From assembly GCF_036017915.1 (NCBI RefSeq), contig NZ_CP107929.1, positions 1,302,001 through 1,366,000 of the forward strand: 64,000 bases of DNA, in the 5' to 3' direction. The notes beneath the pieces are model-generated. The model ran no database searches, was not told the origin of the DNA, and was given only the letters and a program-made list of their open reading frames with translations. Both the position numbers and the translations under genes were made by a program. Source of the stretch: Micromonospora sp. NBC_00421 (GTDB lineage Bacteria; Actinomycetota; Actinomycetes; Mycobacteriales; Micromonosporaceae). Shown in pieces: positions 43,501 through 51,127 of this stretch (positions within the stretch are counted from its first letter, which is position 1; each line of letters opens with the position of its first letter).

Positions 43501-43979
43501 ACGACACCGGGCCCGACCTCGACGAGCTGCGGGCCTACCTGCGGGAGTCGCTGCCCTCGTACATGATCCCGTCGGCCTGGGTCACCGTCGCGGCCCTGCC
43601 GCTGTCACCGAGCAAGAAGGTCGACCGGGCGGCGTTGCCCGATCCGACACCACTCCAGCTCGACGGCGCCCGCGGGTACGTGGCACCGCGCAACCCGGCG
43701 GAGGAGACCATCGCCGCGATCTGGTCCGACATCCTCGGTGTCGACCGGATCGGCGTCGACGACGACTTCTTCGGACTCGGCGGGCACTCGCTGCTGGCCA
43801 CCCGGGTCCTGGCCCGGCTGCGGGCGGCCCTCGCCGTCGAGGTCCCGCTGCGCAGCCTGTTCGACGCGACCACCGTGGCGGAGTTGGCCGTGGTGGTGAC
43901 CGACCTGATCGCGGCGGAACTCGACGAGCTGACCGACGCCCAGCTCAGTGAACTGCTTTCCCGGGATGGTGCCCTGTGA
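37536..43979 (+). CDS. Nonribosomal peptide synthetase, C-A-PCP-C-A-PCP
   Basis: 2147 residues in two elongation modules; there is no loading module. C1 ~11-440 with HHIAFDG (His143/144). A1 ~470-980 with TSGSTGQPKG; my hand-read code is DAWQCATIDK, closest to the known Gln code DAWQFGLIDK. PCP1 Ser1015. C2 ~1065-1490 with HHIAFDN (His1202/1203). A2 ~1535-2035; code about DVDEMVNVTK, whose DV-E start recalls Dab codes such as DVGEISSIDK. PCP2 Ser2085. There is no epimerase, methyltransferase or release domain. The first C domain must accept an acyl or aminoacyl donor from elsewhere, possibly the polyketide. The stop overlaps the next NRPS start (GTGA), so the chain probably passes straight on. 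Suggested residues are ureidoalanine (Gln isostere) and diaminobutyrate, both inference. Confidence 0.96.
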   Translation: MTDILETGNQFRLSFEQEQLWFLDQVRSGAQEYLLHWGFRLRGPLDREALTAAFSEIVGRHEILRTRYATVDGQPVQIIEEPAPADLTVVDLSGYPAEEQDRRVREVGEVAVTTAIDLRTAAPWRLTVVQLSPREAILLIVVHHIAFDGPSLGVLARELGVLYAAHARGEEPPPEPLPPLELQYADFADWQRSRWSADDAALLRQLDYWRARLAGLTPLELPTDRQRPAVWEPAGDVVAFVVPASSAARILAVGRAARATPFMVFLAVYQLLISRYADQLDFGVGVSTSGRNRVELEPLIGSLAQTVVLRTELAGDPTFVELLGRVRETALDAFAHKDVPLQRLAAELAPDRSLSRNPLFQVGFAVLNGQGEPLRLPGIEVDWVPTPVLSATFDMSLQLVEEPDGSWVGRMTYPTALFDRGRIQRMADNYLALLENLAAAPEAPLRDVPTVTAAEQRRLLGGNPGPHEATDALLPHLFRARAEATPDAVAVVCGDVELTYAELMCRADGLAGFLHTRGVGVETAVGVAMHRGTDVVVALLGTLVAGAVYVPLAPDLPADRLEFMIDNAGVDLVLTETALRRRIPRRVPVMVLDEQWDDIARAAPPPPVALDAANAAYVMYTSGSTGQPKGVVITHGGIRNRVLWAVRQHQLTAADRVLQKTTIGFDASMWEFLAPLVSGGAVVMAPPDAHRDTAVLVGALAAHRITVVQLVPSVLRTVVDEPELAACGALRLVCSAGEPLPTDLCERLLGVLEVELYNTYGPTECSIDATAWRYERGATDGTVPIGVALPGVDLYVVDSADRLTPVGVPGELCVGGVGLARGYAGRGDLAAERFTPNPFASRPGQRWYRTGDLVRWRADGTLEFVGRLDAQVKVRGVRVEPGEVEAVLRAHPSVAAAVVTSYRSTAGDLELAGYVVPAAGATAEPDELSGFLATRLPAAMVPAAIVTLAELPSLPNGKVDRSALPAPDSRPRDDDPGHVAPRTPTERAVATVMGELTGVERVGVADDFFALGGHSLLAIRLAHRLRRRFGLELTVATLFDGRTVERVAAAIDAGTTPDSGPQIVPVPRTGALPTSFGQQRLWFLDQLEPGSAEYLIPMVYQLTGALDTAILHRAVEQVSARHEVLRTRYVADNGVPLQLVDPPGPVAFDVVDLTGTADAAPRARAIIGAASARPFDLTAERPLRVTVVHTAVDEHLVAVTLHHIAFDNWSLGIFLRELNEAYAAGLAGTPWSPQPLPVQYADVAAWQRDRQADGTIGSQIEYWRAQLAGLVPVELTPDRPRQPGRDLSGDLLIVDVPQATAAAARELGNRTGATLFMVLLAAFDVVLGRHTGRTDIAIGTPVAGRTRPESEDLVGFFVNNLVVRVDLGGEPTSLDLIDRVRRTTLKAFAHQEVPFEHLVDALQPDRDLSRNPLFQIMFEVQHTTGTSAATLAGCTAVGLDSGVAVAKFDLTLSVMEQPDGRLECWFEYATALFDRATVERLARQYLRLLSGMTADPHARIGDLDLLSADERHTIAHRWPDPDAHRLDLLDPPDERHLSVPELFARWVARTPDATAVVFGAERLGFAELDARVHALAHRLRAMGVGPEVVVGSCLERGFAPVVVLLAVLRAGGVYAPFDPEHPPERLRYMLADAGAHLVVTTGGFADRFAGHERPVLVVDDDEDRAVARSSADPAPVTVPDNLAYIIYTSGSTGRPKGVMISHRSYAHHCRVIADYYGIHPGERVVLLSALTFDVAMDQIGATLTAGATLVVSDPVFWTPSELPPKLEQYGVTIMEITPAYYREMLESGVDRLAGLKLMNVGSDVVTVADAQRWAATGLPGRFLCNYGPTEASVTCMLNPVSGDLADERGTATLHIGRAVAGTRVYVLDAGLRPLPVGVPGELCIGGVRLARGYHRRPELTAERFVPDPFGTEPGARLYRSGDLVRHRPDGTVEFLGRLDTQVKIRGFRIELAEIEAALATHPAVSAAVVVAKDVGPGDKRLVAYLEWPHDTGPDLDELRAYLRESLPSYMIPSAWVTVAALPLSPSKKVDRAALPDPTPLQLDGARGYVAPRNPAEETIAAIWSDILGVDRIGVDDDFFGLGGHSLLATRVLARLRAALAVEVPLRSLFDATTVAELAVVVTDLIAAELDELTDAQLSELLSRDGAL

Positions 43980-46900
43980 CTGAGACAATCGATCGAGCCG
44001 GTCTGCGCGCGGAGTTGCTTCGGCGCAGGCTCGCAGGTGCCGCGACCGCCGCGCCCGACGAAGGGATCGCCCGGGTGCCGCGCGGGACGCCGCCCGCGTC
44101 GTCGTTCGCGCAGCGCCGGCTGTGGATTCTCGACCAGGTCCGGCCGGGCGGCACGGAATACCTGGTCAGCGCGGGCCTTCGACTGTTCGGGCCGTTGGAG
44201 CCCGAGGCGCTGCGGGCGGCGCTGGACGGGATCGTGGCCAGGCACGAGGTGCTGCGCACCCGCTATGTGGTGGTCGACGGTGAGCCGTGCCAGCTGATCG
44301 ACGCTCCGCAGCCGGCCCCGCTGCACGAGGTGGACCTGCGTGGTCTCGACACCGCCGCGCAGGACGAGCGGATCGCCGGCTGGCTGACCCACGACCGGGC
44401 ACCCGTCGACCTCGCGACCGGGCCGGTGCTGACCGGAACCCTCGCGCGGCTGGCCGACGAGGAGCACGCGCTTGTCGTGACCCTGCACCACATCGCCTTC
44501 GACGGCTGGTCCGAGCAGGTGCTGTGGCGTGAGCTGGACCAGTTGTACCGGGCCGCGCTGACCGGCGGGCCGTCCCCGCTGGCACCACTGCCTGTGCAGT
44601 ACGCCGACTTCGCCGGCTGGCAGCGCGGCGTGCTGTCCGGCGCCACGCTGGACCGTCAGCTCGCCTACTGGCGGCAGGCGCTGGCCGGTGCCACCCCGGT
44701 GGAGCTGCCACTCGACCGGCCGCGCCCGCAGGTCCGGGACAGCGCCTGCGACGTGGTCCCGTTCGCGGTGCCCGCGTCGGACGCCCGTGCCCTGCACGAG
44801 CTCGCCCGCCGGGCCGGCGCGACGCCGTTCATGGTGCTGCTGGCCGGGTACGCGATCCTGCTCGGCCGGTTCGGCCGGAGCGACGACGTCACGGTCGGCA
44901 CCCCGGTGGCCTGTCGCGACCGGGCCGAGGTGCAGGACCTGATCGGGCTGTTCCTCAACACGCTGGTCCTGCGCGTCGACCTGTCCGGCGACCCGTCCTT
45001 CCCCGAGGTCCTGCGGCGGGTGAAGGAGATGGCGCTCGGCGCGTACGCCCACCAGGAACTCCCGTTCGAACGGCTGGTGGACGAGCTGGCCCCGGTACGC
45101 GACGCGTCCCGGACCCCGCTGTTCTCGACCATGTTCCTGTGGGCCGGCGGGGAGTCCGGGGCCCGCCACGTCGGCGGGCTGCGCGCCGAGGAGCTGCCGG
45201 TCGGTGAGAGCGACGCCAAGTTCGACCTGACGCTTGTGGTCGTCGACCAGCCCGACGGCACCCTCACCGGGTTCCTGAACTACGCCACCGCGCTGTTCGA
45301 CCGGGACACCGTCGAGCGGTTCGCGGCCCACTTCACCGCCCTCGTCGGCAACGTCGCGCGCCGGCCGGACGCCCCGATCAGCCGGTTGGCCGAGTCCCCA
45401 CCGGCGGAGCGGCGGCTGGTGCTGGGCAGGTGGAACGAGACCGACGTGGCGTACGGGACCGGCACCCTGCCGGAGCTGTTCGCGCGGCAGGCGGGCCGTA
45501 CCCCGGACGCCGTCGCCGTCCGCTTCGAGGGCGAGGACGTCACCTACGCCGAGCTGGACCGGCGGGCCGACCGGCTGGCGCGGTACCTGGTCGACGCGGG
45601 CGTCGGGCCGGAGTCGATCGTCGGAGTGTGCCGTCGCCGCGGCGTCGGGCTGGTGGTGGCCCTGCTGGCGATCCAGAAGGCCGGCGGCGCCTACCTGCCG
45701 CTGGACCCGGACCACCCGGCCGAGCGCCGTGACTACATGTGCGCCGACGCCGGTGCCACGATCGTGCTCACCGACGACGAACCGGTCGTCTCCGACACCG
45801 GGCCGGTGCCGGCGGGGGCGGTCCCGGCGGGGCCGGACCACCCCGCGTACGTGATCTACACGTCCGGCTCGACCGGCCAGCCCAAGGGGGTCGTGGTCAC
45901 GCACCGCGCGATAGTCAACCGGCTGCGGTGGATGCAGGACGCGTACCGGCTGGACGCCACCGACCGGGTGTTGCAGAAGACCCCGTACAGCTTCGACGTC
46001 TCGGTGTGGGAGTTCTTCTGGCCGCTGACCACCGGGGCCACCCTGGTGGTCGCCCGGCCCGACGGCCACCGCGACCCGCACTACCTGGCCGGACTGGTCG
46101 CCACCGAACAGATCACCACCCTGCACTTCGTACCGTCCATGCTCCGGGTGTTCCTGGCCGAGTCGTCCGGGCCGTTGCCGTCGGTGCGCCGGCTGATCTG
46201 CAGCGGCGAGGCGCTCCCCGCCGACCTGGCCGCCGCCGCCCACGAGCGGATCGGTGGCCGGCTGGACAACCTCTACGGGCCGACCGAGGCGGCCGTCGAC
46301 GTCACCGCGGCCCGGTGCGAGCCCGGCACGCCGGTCACGATCGGCAGGCCGATCGCCAACACGCGCACCTACATCGTCGACGGGAACCTGCGACCGGTCC
46401 CGATCGGCGTACCGGGTGAGCTGCTGCTGGGCGGTGTGCAGCTGGCCCGCGGCTACCTCCACCGCCCGGCGCTCACGGCGCAGCGGTTCGTTCCCGACCC
46501 GTTCGACGAGGCCGGCGGTGGGCGGCTGTACCGCACCGGTGACCTCGCGAGGTACCTGCCGGACGGCCGCATCGACTACCTCGGCCGGCTCGACGACCAG
46601 GTGAAGATCCGCGGGCACCGCGTGGAACTCGGCGAGATCGAGGCGGTGGCGGCCGAGCATCCGGGCGTGTCCGCGGTCGCCGTCACGGTGCACGACGGCC
46701 AGCTCGTCGGCTACCTCGTCGCCCGGGGGACGGGCGTCGAGGTGGGCGAGGTGGCGTCGTTCCTGCGCCGTCGGCTGCCCGAGGCGATGATCCCGAGCCA
46801 CTGGCAGCTGCTCCCCGCGCTGCCCCTGACCACCAGCGGGAAGACGGACCGCCGTGCGCTGCCCGCCCCGACGTCCGGTCGCGGCGGAGCGGCCGGAGAG

Positions 46901-49900
46901 TACGTCGCCCCCCGTACCGCCGCCGAAGGCGTCGTCGCCGACGCACTCGGTGCGGCGGTGGGCGTCGCCCGGGTCGGTGTGCACGACCGGTTCTTCGACA
47001 TCGGCGGCGACTCCATCCGCGCGATCCGCGCGATCGGGGCCCTGCGCCGCGCGGGGCTGGACCTGTCGGTGCAGGACATCTTCACCCACCAGACCGCGGC
47101 GCAGCTGGCGACGCTCGCCGACCGGCCGGCGACCGGTGCGGACGACCCGCTGGTCGGCCCGTTCGAGCAGATCGGCCCGGCCGACCGCGAACGGCTCCCC
47201 GACGGCCTCGTCGACGCCTACCCGATGGGCCAGGTGCAGGCCGGCATGGTGTACGAGATGCTCGTCGACGACTCGCACCCGGCGTACCAGAACGTCACGA
47301 GCTTCGACATCGTCGACGACGGCCCGTTCTCCCTGGCCGCGTTGCGCGACGCCGGGCAGTGGCTGGTCGACCGGCACGAGATCCTGCGTACCACCTTCGA
47401 CATGTCCGGCTACTCCGAGCCCATGCAACTCGTCCACGCCAGCGCGCGGGTCGAGATCGGCTTCGACGACCTGCGCGGGCTCCCGGAGGCCGAACAGCAG
47501 GACGTCCTGGCGCGGTACCGGCACACGATGCACTCGACGAGGCTGCCCGTCGACCACGCACCGCAGCTGCGCTGGCACGTGCACCGCACCGGGGAGCGGA
47601 CGTGGGTGCTGACCCACACGGAGTGTCACGCCATCCTGGACGGCTGGAGCCACCACTCCCTCATCGGTGAGCTGCGGGACACCTACCGGGCGATCCGGGA
47701 CTCCGACACCGACGCGCTGAAGCCCCCGCCCCCGGGGCGCTACGCCGACTTCGTCAGGTGGGAACGGCGGTCGCTGTCCTCCGGGGCGGACCAGGGGTTC
47801 TGGCGGGACCGCGTCGGTGACCACGACCGGGTCGCCCTGCCGGCGGACACCGCCCCGGCCGGCCACGGCGCGGTGCCGGAGCTGCGGATGTCCTGGCGGC
47901 ATCTCGAACCGCAGCTACGGCAGCTGGCCGCCCGGACGCAGACCTCACTCAAGGCCGTGCTGCACACCGCGCACCTCGCGATGCTCGGCGTCATCACCGG
48001 CCAGCGGCGGTTCTTCAGCGGTCTGGTGGTCAACGGCCGACCCGAGTTGCTACGCGGCGACGAGGTCATGGGGATGTACCTCAACACCGTGCCGTTCGCG
48101 GTGGACCTGCGTACGCCCCGGTGGCGCGACCTCGTGCGCGCCGTGTTCGCCGAGGAGCTCGCCGTCTGGCCGCACCGGCGCTACCCGATCCCCGCGATGC
48201 AACAGAGCTGGGGCGGCGGCACGCCACTGGTCAGCGCCATCTTCTCCTATCTCGACTTCCACGTGCTCGACGCGCAGCAGGACGTGTTCGGCGCGGTCGT
48301 CGACGACAGCCCCAACGAGTTCACCCTGGTCACCTTGACCTTCCCGGGTGAGCTGCGACTGGAGTGCCGGGCCGGCTGGGCGACGCAGGAGCGGCTGACC
48401 GCCCTGGGGGAGACCTTCCTCGCGATGCTCGCCGCGATGGTCGCCGACGACGGCGCCGGTCCGGTGGACCTCGGCGGGACCCCGGCACACCGGTTCACCG
48501 TGCCGCAGCGGGACTGGCCCGCGCTGCCCGAGGTCTGCGTCACCGACCTGTTCACCACCCAGGCACACGCCCGGCCGGACGCCGTCGCGCTCGAGTGCGG
48601 CGAGTCGCGCCTGACCTACGGCGAGCTCGACGCCCGGGCCAACCAGCTGGCGTGGGCGCTTCGTGAGCAGGGCGCCGGCCCGGAGACGCCGGTCGCGGTG
48701 TGCATGGACCGCGGGATCGACGCGGTGGTCGCGCTGCTCGGCATCCTCAAGGCCGGTGCCTGCTACCTGCCGCTCGACCCGAAGTACCCGGACGACCGCA
48801 TCGGGTACCTCCTCGACGACTCCGGCACCCGGATCCTGCTGAGCGGGCCGGGCCATGCCCACCGTTTCGCGACCCGCGCCGGGCTGACCACGCTGAGCCT
48901 GGACCCCGGCTGGTGGTCGCACAGCAGCCTGCCGACCAGCGCGCCACCGGTGGCCCTGTCCCCGGAGAACCTCGCCTACATCACGTACACGTCCGGGTCC
49001 ACCGGGCGTCCGAAGGGCGTGCTGGTCCCGCACCGGGGCGTCGTACGGCTGGTGCACGGTCAGGACTACGTGCGGCTGGACGCCGACCAGGTCCTGCTGC
49101 AGGCCGGCACGCTCGCCTTCGACGCGTCGACGTTCGAGGTCTGGGGCGCGCTGTGCAACGGGGCACGACTGGTCGTCGCCCCGGAGACGCCCACCGCAGC
49201 CGAGCTCGAGGAGATCCTGCGCCGGCACGGGGTGACCGTGCTGTGCCTGCCCACTGGCCTCTTCGCCACCATCCTGGACGTCCGGCCGCAGGCGCTGGCC
49301 GGGGTACGCGAGGTGGTGGTCGGTGGGGAGGTGCTGTCTCCGCTGCACGTGCGTACGGCGATGGCGCACGGTGTGGTGGTCAGCAACGGGTACGGCCCGA
49401 CCGAGAGCACCACGTTCGCCACCGTCCACCCACGGATTCCGCTGCCCGCGGTCACCGATGCCATCCCGATCGGGAAGCCGATCAACCACACCTACGTGCA
49501 GGTCGTCGACGAGAACCTCGATCCGGTTCCGTTCGGTGTGCCGGGTGAGCTGCTGCTGGGCGGGCCGGGCGTCGCCCGGGGATACCAGGGCCGGCCGGAC
49601 CTGACCGCCGAACGCTTCGTACCGGACCCGTCCGGGGACTCGCCGGGGAACCGGCTCTACCGCACCGGGGACATCGTCCGCCAGGACCCGGACGGCACGC
49701 TCCGCTTCGTCGGGCGGCGCGATCACCAGGTGAAGATCCGCGGACACCGCGTCGAGTTGGGCGAGGTGGAGGTCGCGCTCGCCGAGCTGCCCCCGGTGCG
49801 GGCCGCCGCGGCGGCGGCGTACCAGGGTGTCGACGGGATCAAGCAGCTCGTCGGCTACGTCGTCCTCGACGAGGACGGCCCGACCGACCCCGCCCGGCTC

Positions 49901-51127
49901 GGCGACCTGATGCGGAGCCGGGTGCCCGGCTTCCTGGTCCCGACGGCCTGGGTACGCCTGGACGGGCTTCCGTTGAACAACAACGGCAAGCTCGACCGGG
50001 CCGCGCTGCCCCGGCCGGTGGCGGGCACGTCGGCACGGGAGTACAGCGCACCGCGTACGCCGACGGAACTGGCGGTGGCGGAGGTCTGGACCGATCTGTT
50101 CCACCTGCCCCGGGTCGGCCGGGACGACGACTTCTTCGACCTCGGTGGGCACTCGCTGCTGACGTTGCGGGCGATCGCGATGCTGCGGGACCGGCACGGC
50201 ATCGAGACGACCGTGCGGTCCTTCGTCGAGCACCGCACGCTCGCGGCGCTCGCCGAGTCGATCGATCGCCACCGGTCGCCGGCCACGGCGTTGCTCTGGC
50301 TGCGCCGTACCGGTGACAAGCCCCCGCTGGTGTGCGTGCATCCCGGCGGCGGCAGCGCGCACTGGTACCGGCGGCTGGCCGAACACCTCGACCCGGACCT
50401 GCCGGTGGTCGCGTTCGAATGGCCGGGCCGTGACCCGTCGACCGGCGCGGTCCCGTCCACCGAGGAGATGGCGGCCCGCTACGTCGCGGAGCTGCGGGCG
50501 GACGTCCCGCACGGGCCGTACCGGATCTTCAGCTGGTGTGGCGGCGGCGGGGTGAGCAGCGAGATGGCCACCCGGCTGGCGGACGACGGCGAGGAGGTCA
50601 CCTTCATCCTGCTCGACCCGGGGCAGGACGCCTGGCAGAAGGAGCACCTCTGGGACGAGTACGCCCTGATCAGGAAGTGCGTGACGAACCTGGAGCGGCT
50701 CGACGCGGCACCGCCGGACGAGGACACCTCGGTGCTCCGGCAGGAGACCCTGGCGCTGCTCGAACACATCGTGGACGACATCGTCGGCAACGACGGCATC
50801 ACCCTGCCCGAGCGCGGCGCGGGGACGATGTGGCTGCCCGCCGCGCGGATGTGGGAGGAGGTCATGGAGATGGTGCTGTCCTACCGTGACCGCCCGTACG
50901 CCGGTCACCTGGACCTGATCGTCAGCGACGAACTGGCGCTGGGCGCGCACGAGGTCGTCAGCTCCGGGCAGAGCTTCGACGACTACCTGCAGCGGTGGCG
51001 GGAACGGACCGGCGAGGTGGCGGTCCACCGGATGAAGGGTGAGCATTTCTCGGTCATGAAGGAGTACGTGGCGGACCTCGCCCACATCGTGACGACGCTG
51101 ATCGACACGCCGGCCGGGCGACGGTGA
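43976..51127 (+). CDS. Nonribosomal peptide synthetase, C-A-PCP-C*-A-PCP-TE with Cys thioesterase
   Basis: 2383 residues from GTG 43976. C3 has HHIAFDG (His171/172). A3 code reads DVWHISLVDK, a clear serine code. PCP3 is of the GGDSIRAIR type (Ser1013), although no epimerase follows. C4 (~1080-1500) is unusual: the motif reads ECHAILDG (His1218 and Asp1222 kept, first His replaced by Cys1217), and its N-terminal half (YPMGQVQAGM, LRTTFDMSGYSEPMQLVH) resembles condensation domains that follow Ser modules which become dehydroalanine, such as in McyA. A4 code reads DAFCVGGTFK, Val-like (DAFWIGGTFK) with Trp to Cys at position 278. PCP4 Ser2060. The thioesterase (~2100-2370) has Cys2188 in SWCGGGG in place of GxSxG, with Asp2214 and His2357. 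This gene ends the peptide line. Confidence 0.96.
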   Translation: MTETIDRAGLRAELLRRRLAGAATAAPDEGIARVPRGTPPASSFAQRRLWILDQVRPGGTEYLVSAGLRLFGPLEPEALRAALDGIVARHEVLRTRYVVVDGEPCQLIDAPQPAPLHEVDLRGLDTAAQDERIAGWLTHDRAPVDLATGPVLTGTLARLADEEHALVVTLHHIAFDGWSEQVLWRELDQLYRAALTGGPSPLAPLPVQYADFAGWQRGVLSGATLDRQLAYWRQALAGATPVELPLDRPRPQVRDSACDVVPFAVPASDARALHELARRAGATPFMVLLAGYAILLGRFGRSDDVTVGTPVACRDRAEVQDLIGLFLNTLVLRVDLSGDPSFPEVLRRVKEMALGAYAHQELPFERLVDELAPVRDASRTPLFSTMFLWAGGESGARHVGGLRAEELPVGESDAKFDLTLVVVDQPDGTLTGFLNYATALFDRDTVERFAAHFTALVGNVARRPDAPISRLAESPPAERRLVLGRWNETDVAYGTGTLPELFARQAGRTPDAVAVRFEGEDVTYAELDRRADRLARYLVDAGVGPESIVGVCRRRGVGLVVALLAIQKAGGAYLPLDPDHPAERRDYMCADAGATIVLTDDEPVVSDTGPVPAGAVPAGPDHPAYVIYTSGSTGQPKGVVVTHRAIVNRLRWMQDAYRLDATDRVLQKTPYSFDVSVWEFFWPLTTGATLVVARPDGHRDPHYLAGLVATEQITTLHFVPSMLRVFLAESSGPLPSVRRLICSGEALPADLAAAAHERIGGRLDNLYGPTEAAVDVTAARCEPGTPVTIGRPIANTRTYIVDGNLRPVPIGVPGELLLGGVQLARGYLHRPALTAQRFVPDPFDEAGGGRLYRTGDLARYLPDGRIDYLGRLDDQVKIRGHRVELGEIEAVAAEHPGVSAVAVTVHDGQLVGYLVARGTGVEVGEVASFLRRRLPEAMIPSHWQLLPALPLTTSGKTDRRALPAPTSGRGGAAGEYVAPRTAAEGVVADALGAAVGVARVGVHDRFFDIGGDSIRAIRAIGALRRAGLDLSVQDIFTHQTAAQLATLADRPATGADDPLVGPFEQIGPADRERLPDGLVDAYPMGQVQAGMVYEMLVDDSHPAYQNVTSFDIVDDGPFSLAALRDAGQWLVDRHEILRTTFDMSGYSEPMQLVHASARVEIGFDDLRGLPEAEQQDVLARYRHTMHSTRLPVDHAPQLRWHVHRTGERTWVLTHTECHAILDGWSHHSLIGELRDTYRAIRDSDTDALKPPPPGRYADFVRWERRSLSSGADQGFWRDRVGDHDRVALPADTAPAGHGAVPELRMSWRHLEPQLRQLAARTQTSLKAVLHTAHLAMLGVITGQRRFFSGLVVNGRPELLRGDEVMGMYLNTVPFAVDLRTPRWRDLVRAVFAEELAVWPHRRYPIPAMQQSWGGGTPLVSAIFSYLDFHVLDAQQDVFGAVVDDSPNEFTLVTLTFPGELRLECRAGWATQERLTALGETFLAMLAAMVADDGAGPVDLGGTPAHRFTVPQRDWPALPEVCVTDLFTTQAHARPDAVALECGESRLTYGELDARANQLAWALREQGAGPETPVAVCMDRGIDAVVALLGILKAGACYLPLDPKYPDDRIGYLLDDSGTRILLSGPGHAHRFATRAGLTTLSLDPGWWSHSSLPTSAPPVALSPENLAYITYTSGSTGRPKGVLVPHRGVVRLVHGQDYVRLDADQVLLQAGTLAFDASTFEVWGALCNGARLVVAPETPTAAELEEILRRHGVTVLCLPTGLFATILDVRPQALAGVREVVVGGEVLSPLHVRTAMAHGVVVSNGYGPTESTTFATVHPRIPLPAVTDAIPIGKPINHTYVQVVDENLDPVPFGVPGELLLGGPGVARGYQGRPDLTAERFVPDPSGDSPGNRLYRTGDIVRQDPDGTLRFVGRRDHQVKIRGHRVELGEVEVALAELPPVRAAAAAAYQGVDGIKQLVGYVVLDEDGPTDPARLGDLMRSRVPGFLVPTAWVRLDGLPLNNNGKLDRAALPRPVAGTSAREYSAPRTPTELAVAEVWTDLFHLPRVGRDDDFFDLGGHSLLTLRAIAMLRDRHGIETTVRSFVEHRTLAALAESIDRHRSPATALLWLRRTGDKPPLVCVHPGGGSAHWYRRLAEHLDPDLPVVAFEWPGRDPSTGAVPSTEEMAARYVAELRADVPHGPYRIFSWCGGGGVSSEMATRLADDGEEVTFILLDPGQDAWQKEHLWDEYALIRKCVTNLERLDAAPPDEDTSVLRQETLALLEHIVDDIVGNDGITLPERGAGTMWLPAARMWEEVMEMVLSYRDRPYAGHLDLIVSDELALGAHEVVSSGQSFDDYLQRWRERTGEVAVHRMKGEHFSVMKEYVADLAHIVTTLIDTPAGRR

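Noticed and set aside
43535..47902. 1455-residue open frame on the minus strand
   Set aside because: Antisense shadow of the NRPS genes; low-complexity composition and no motif.
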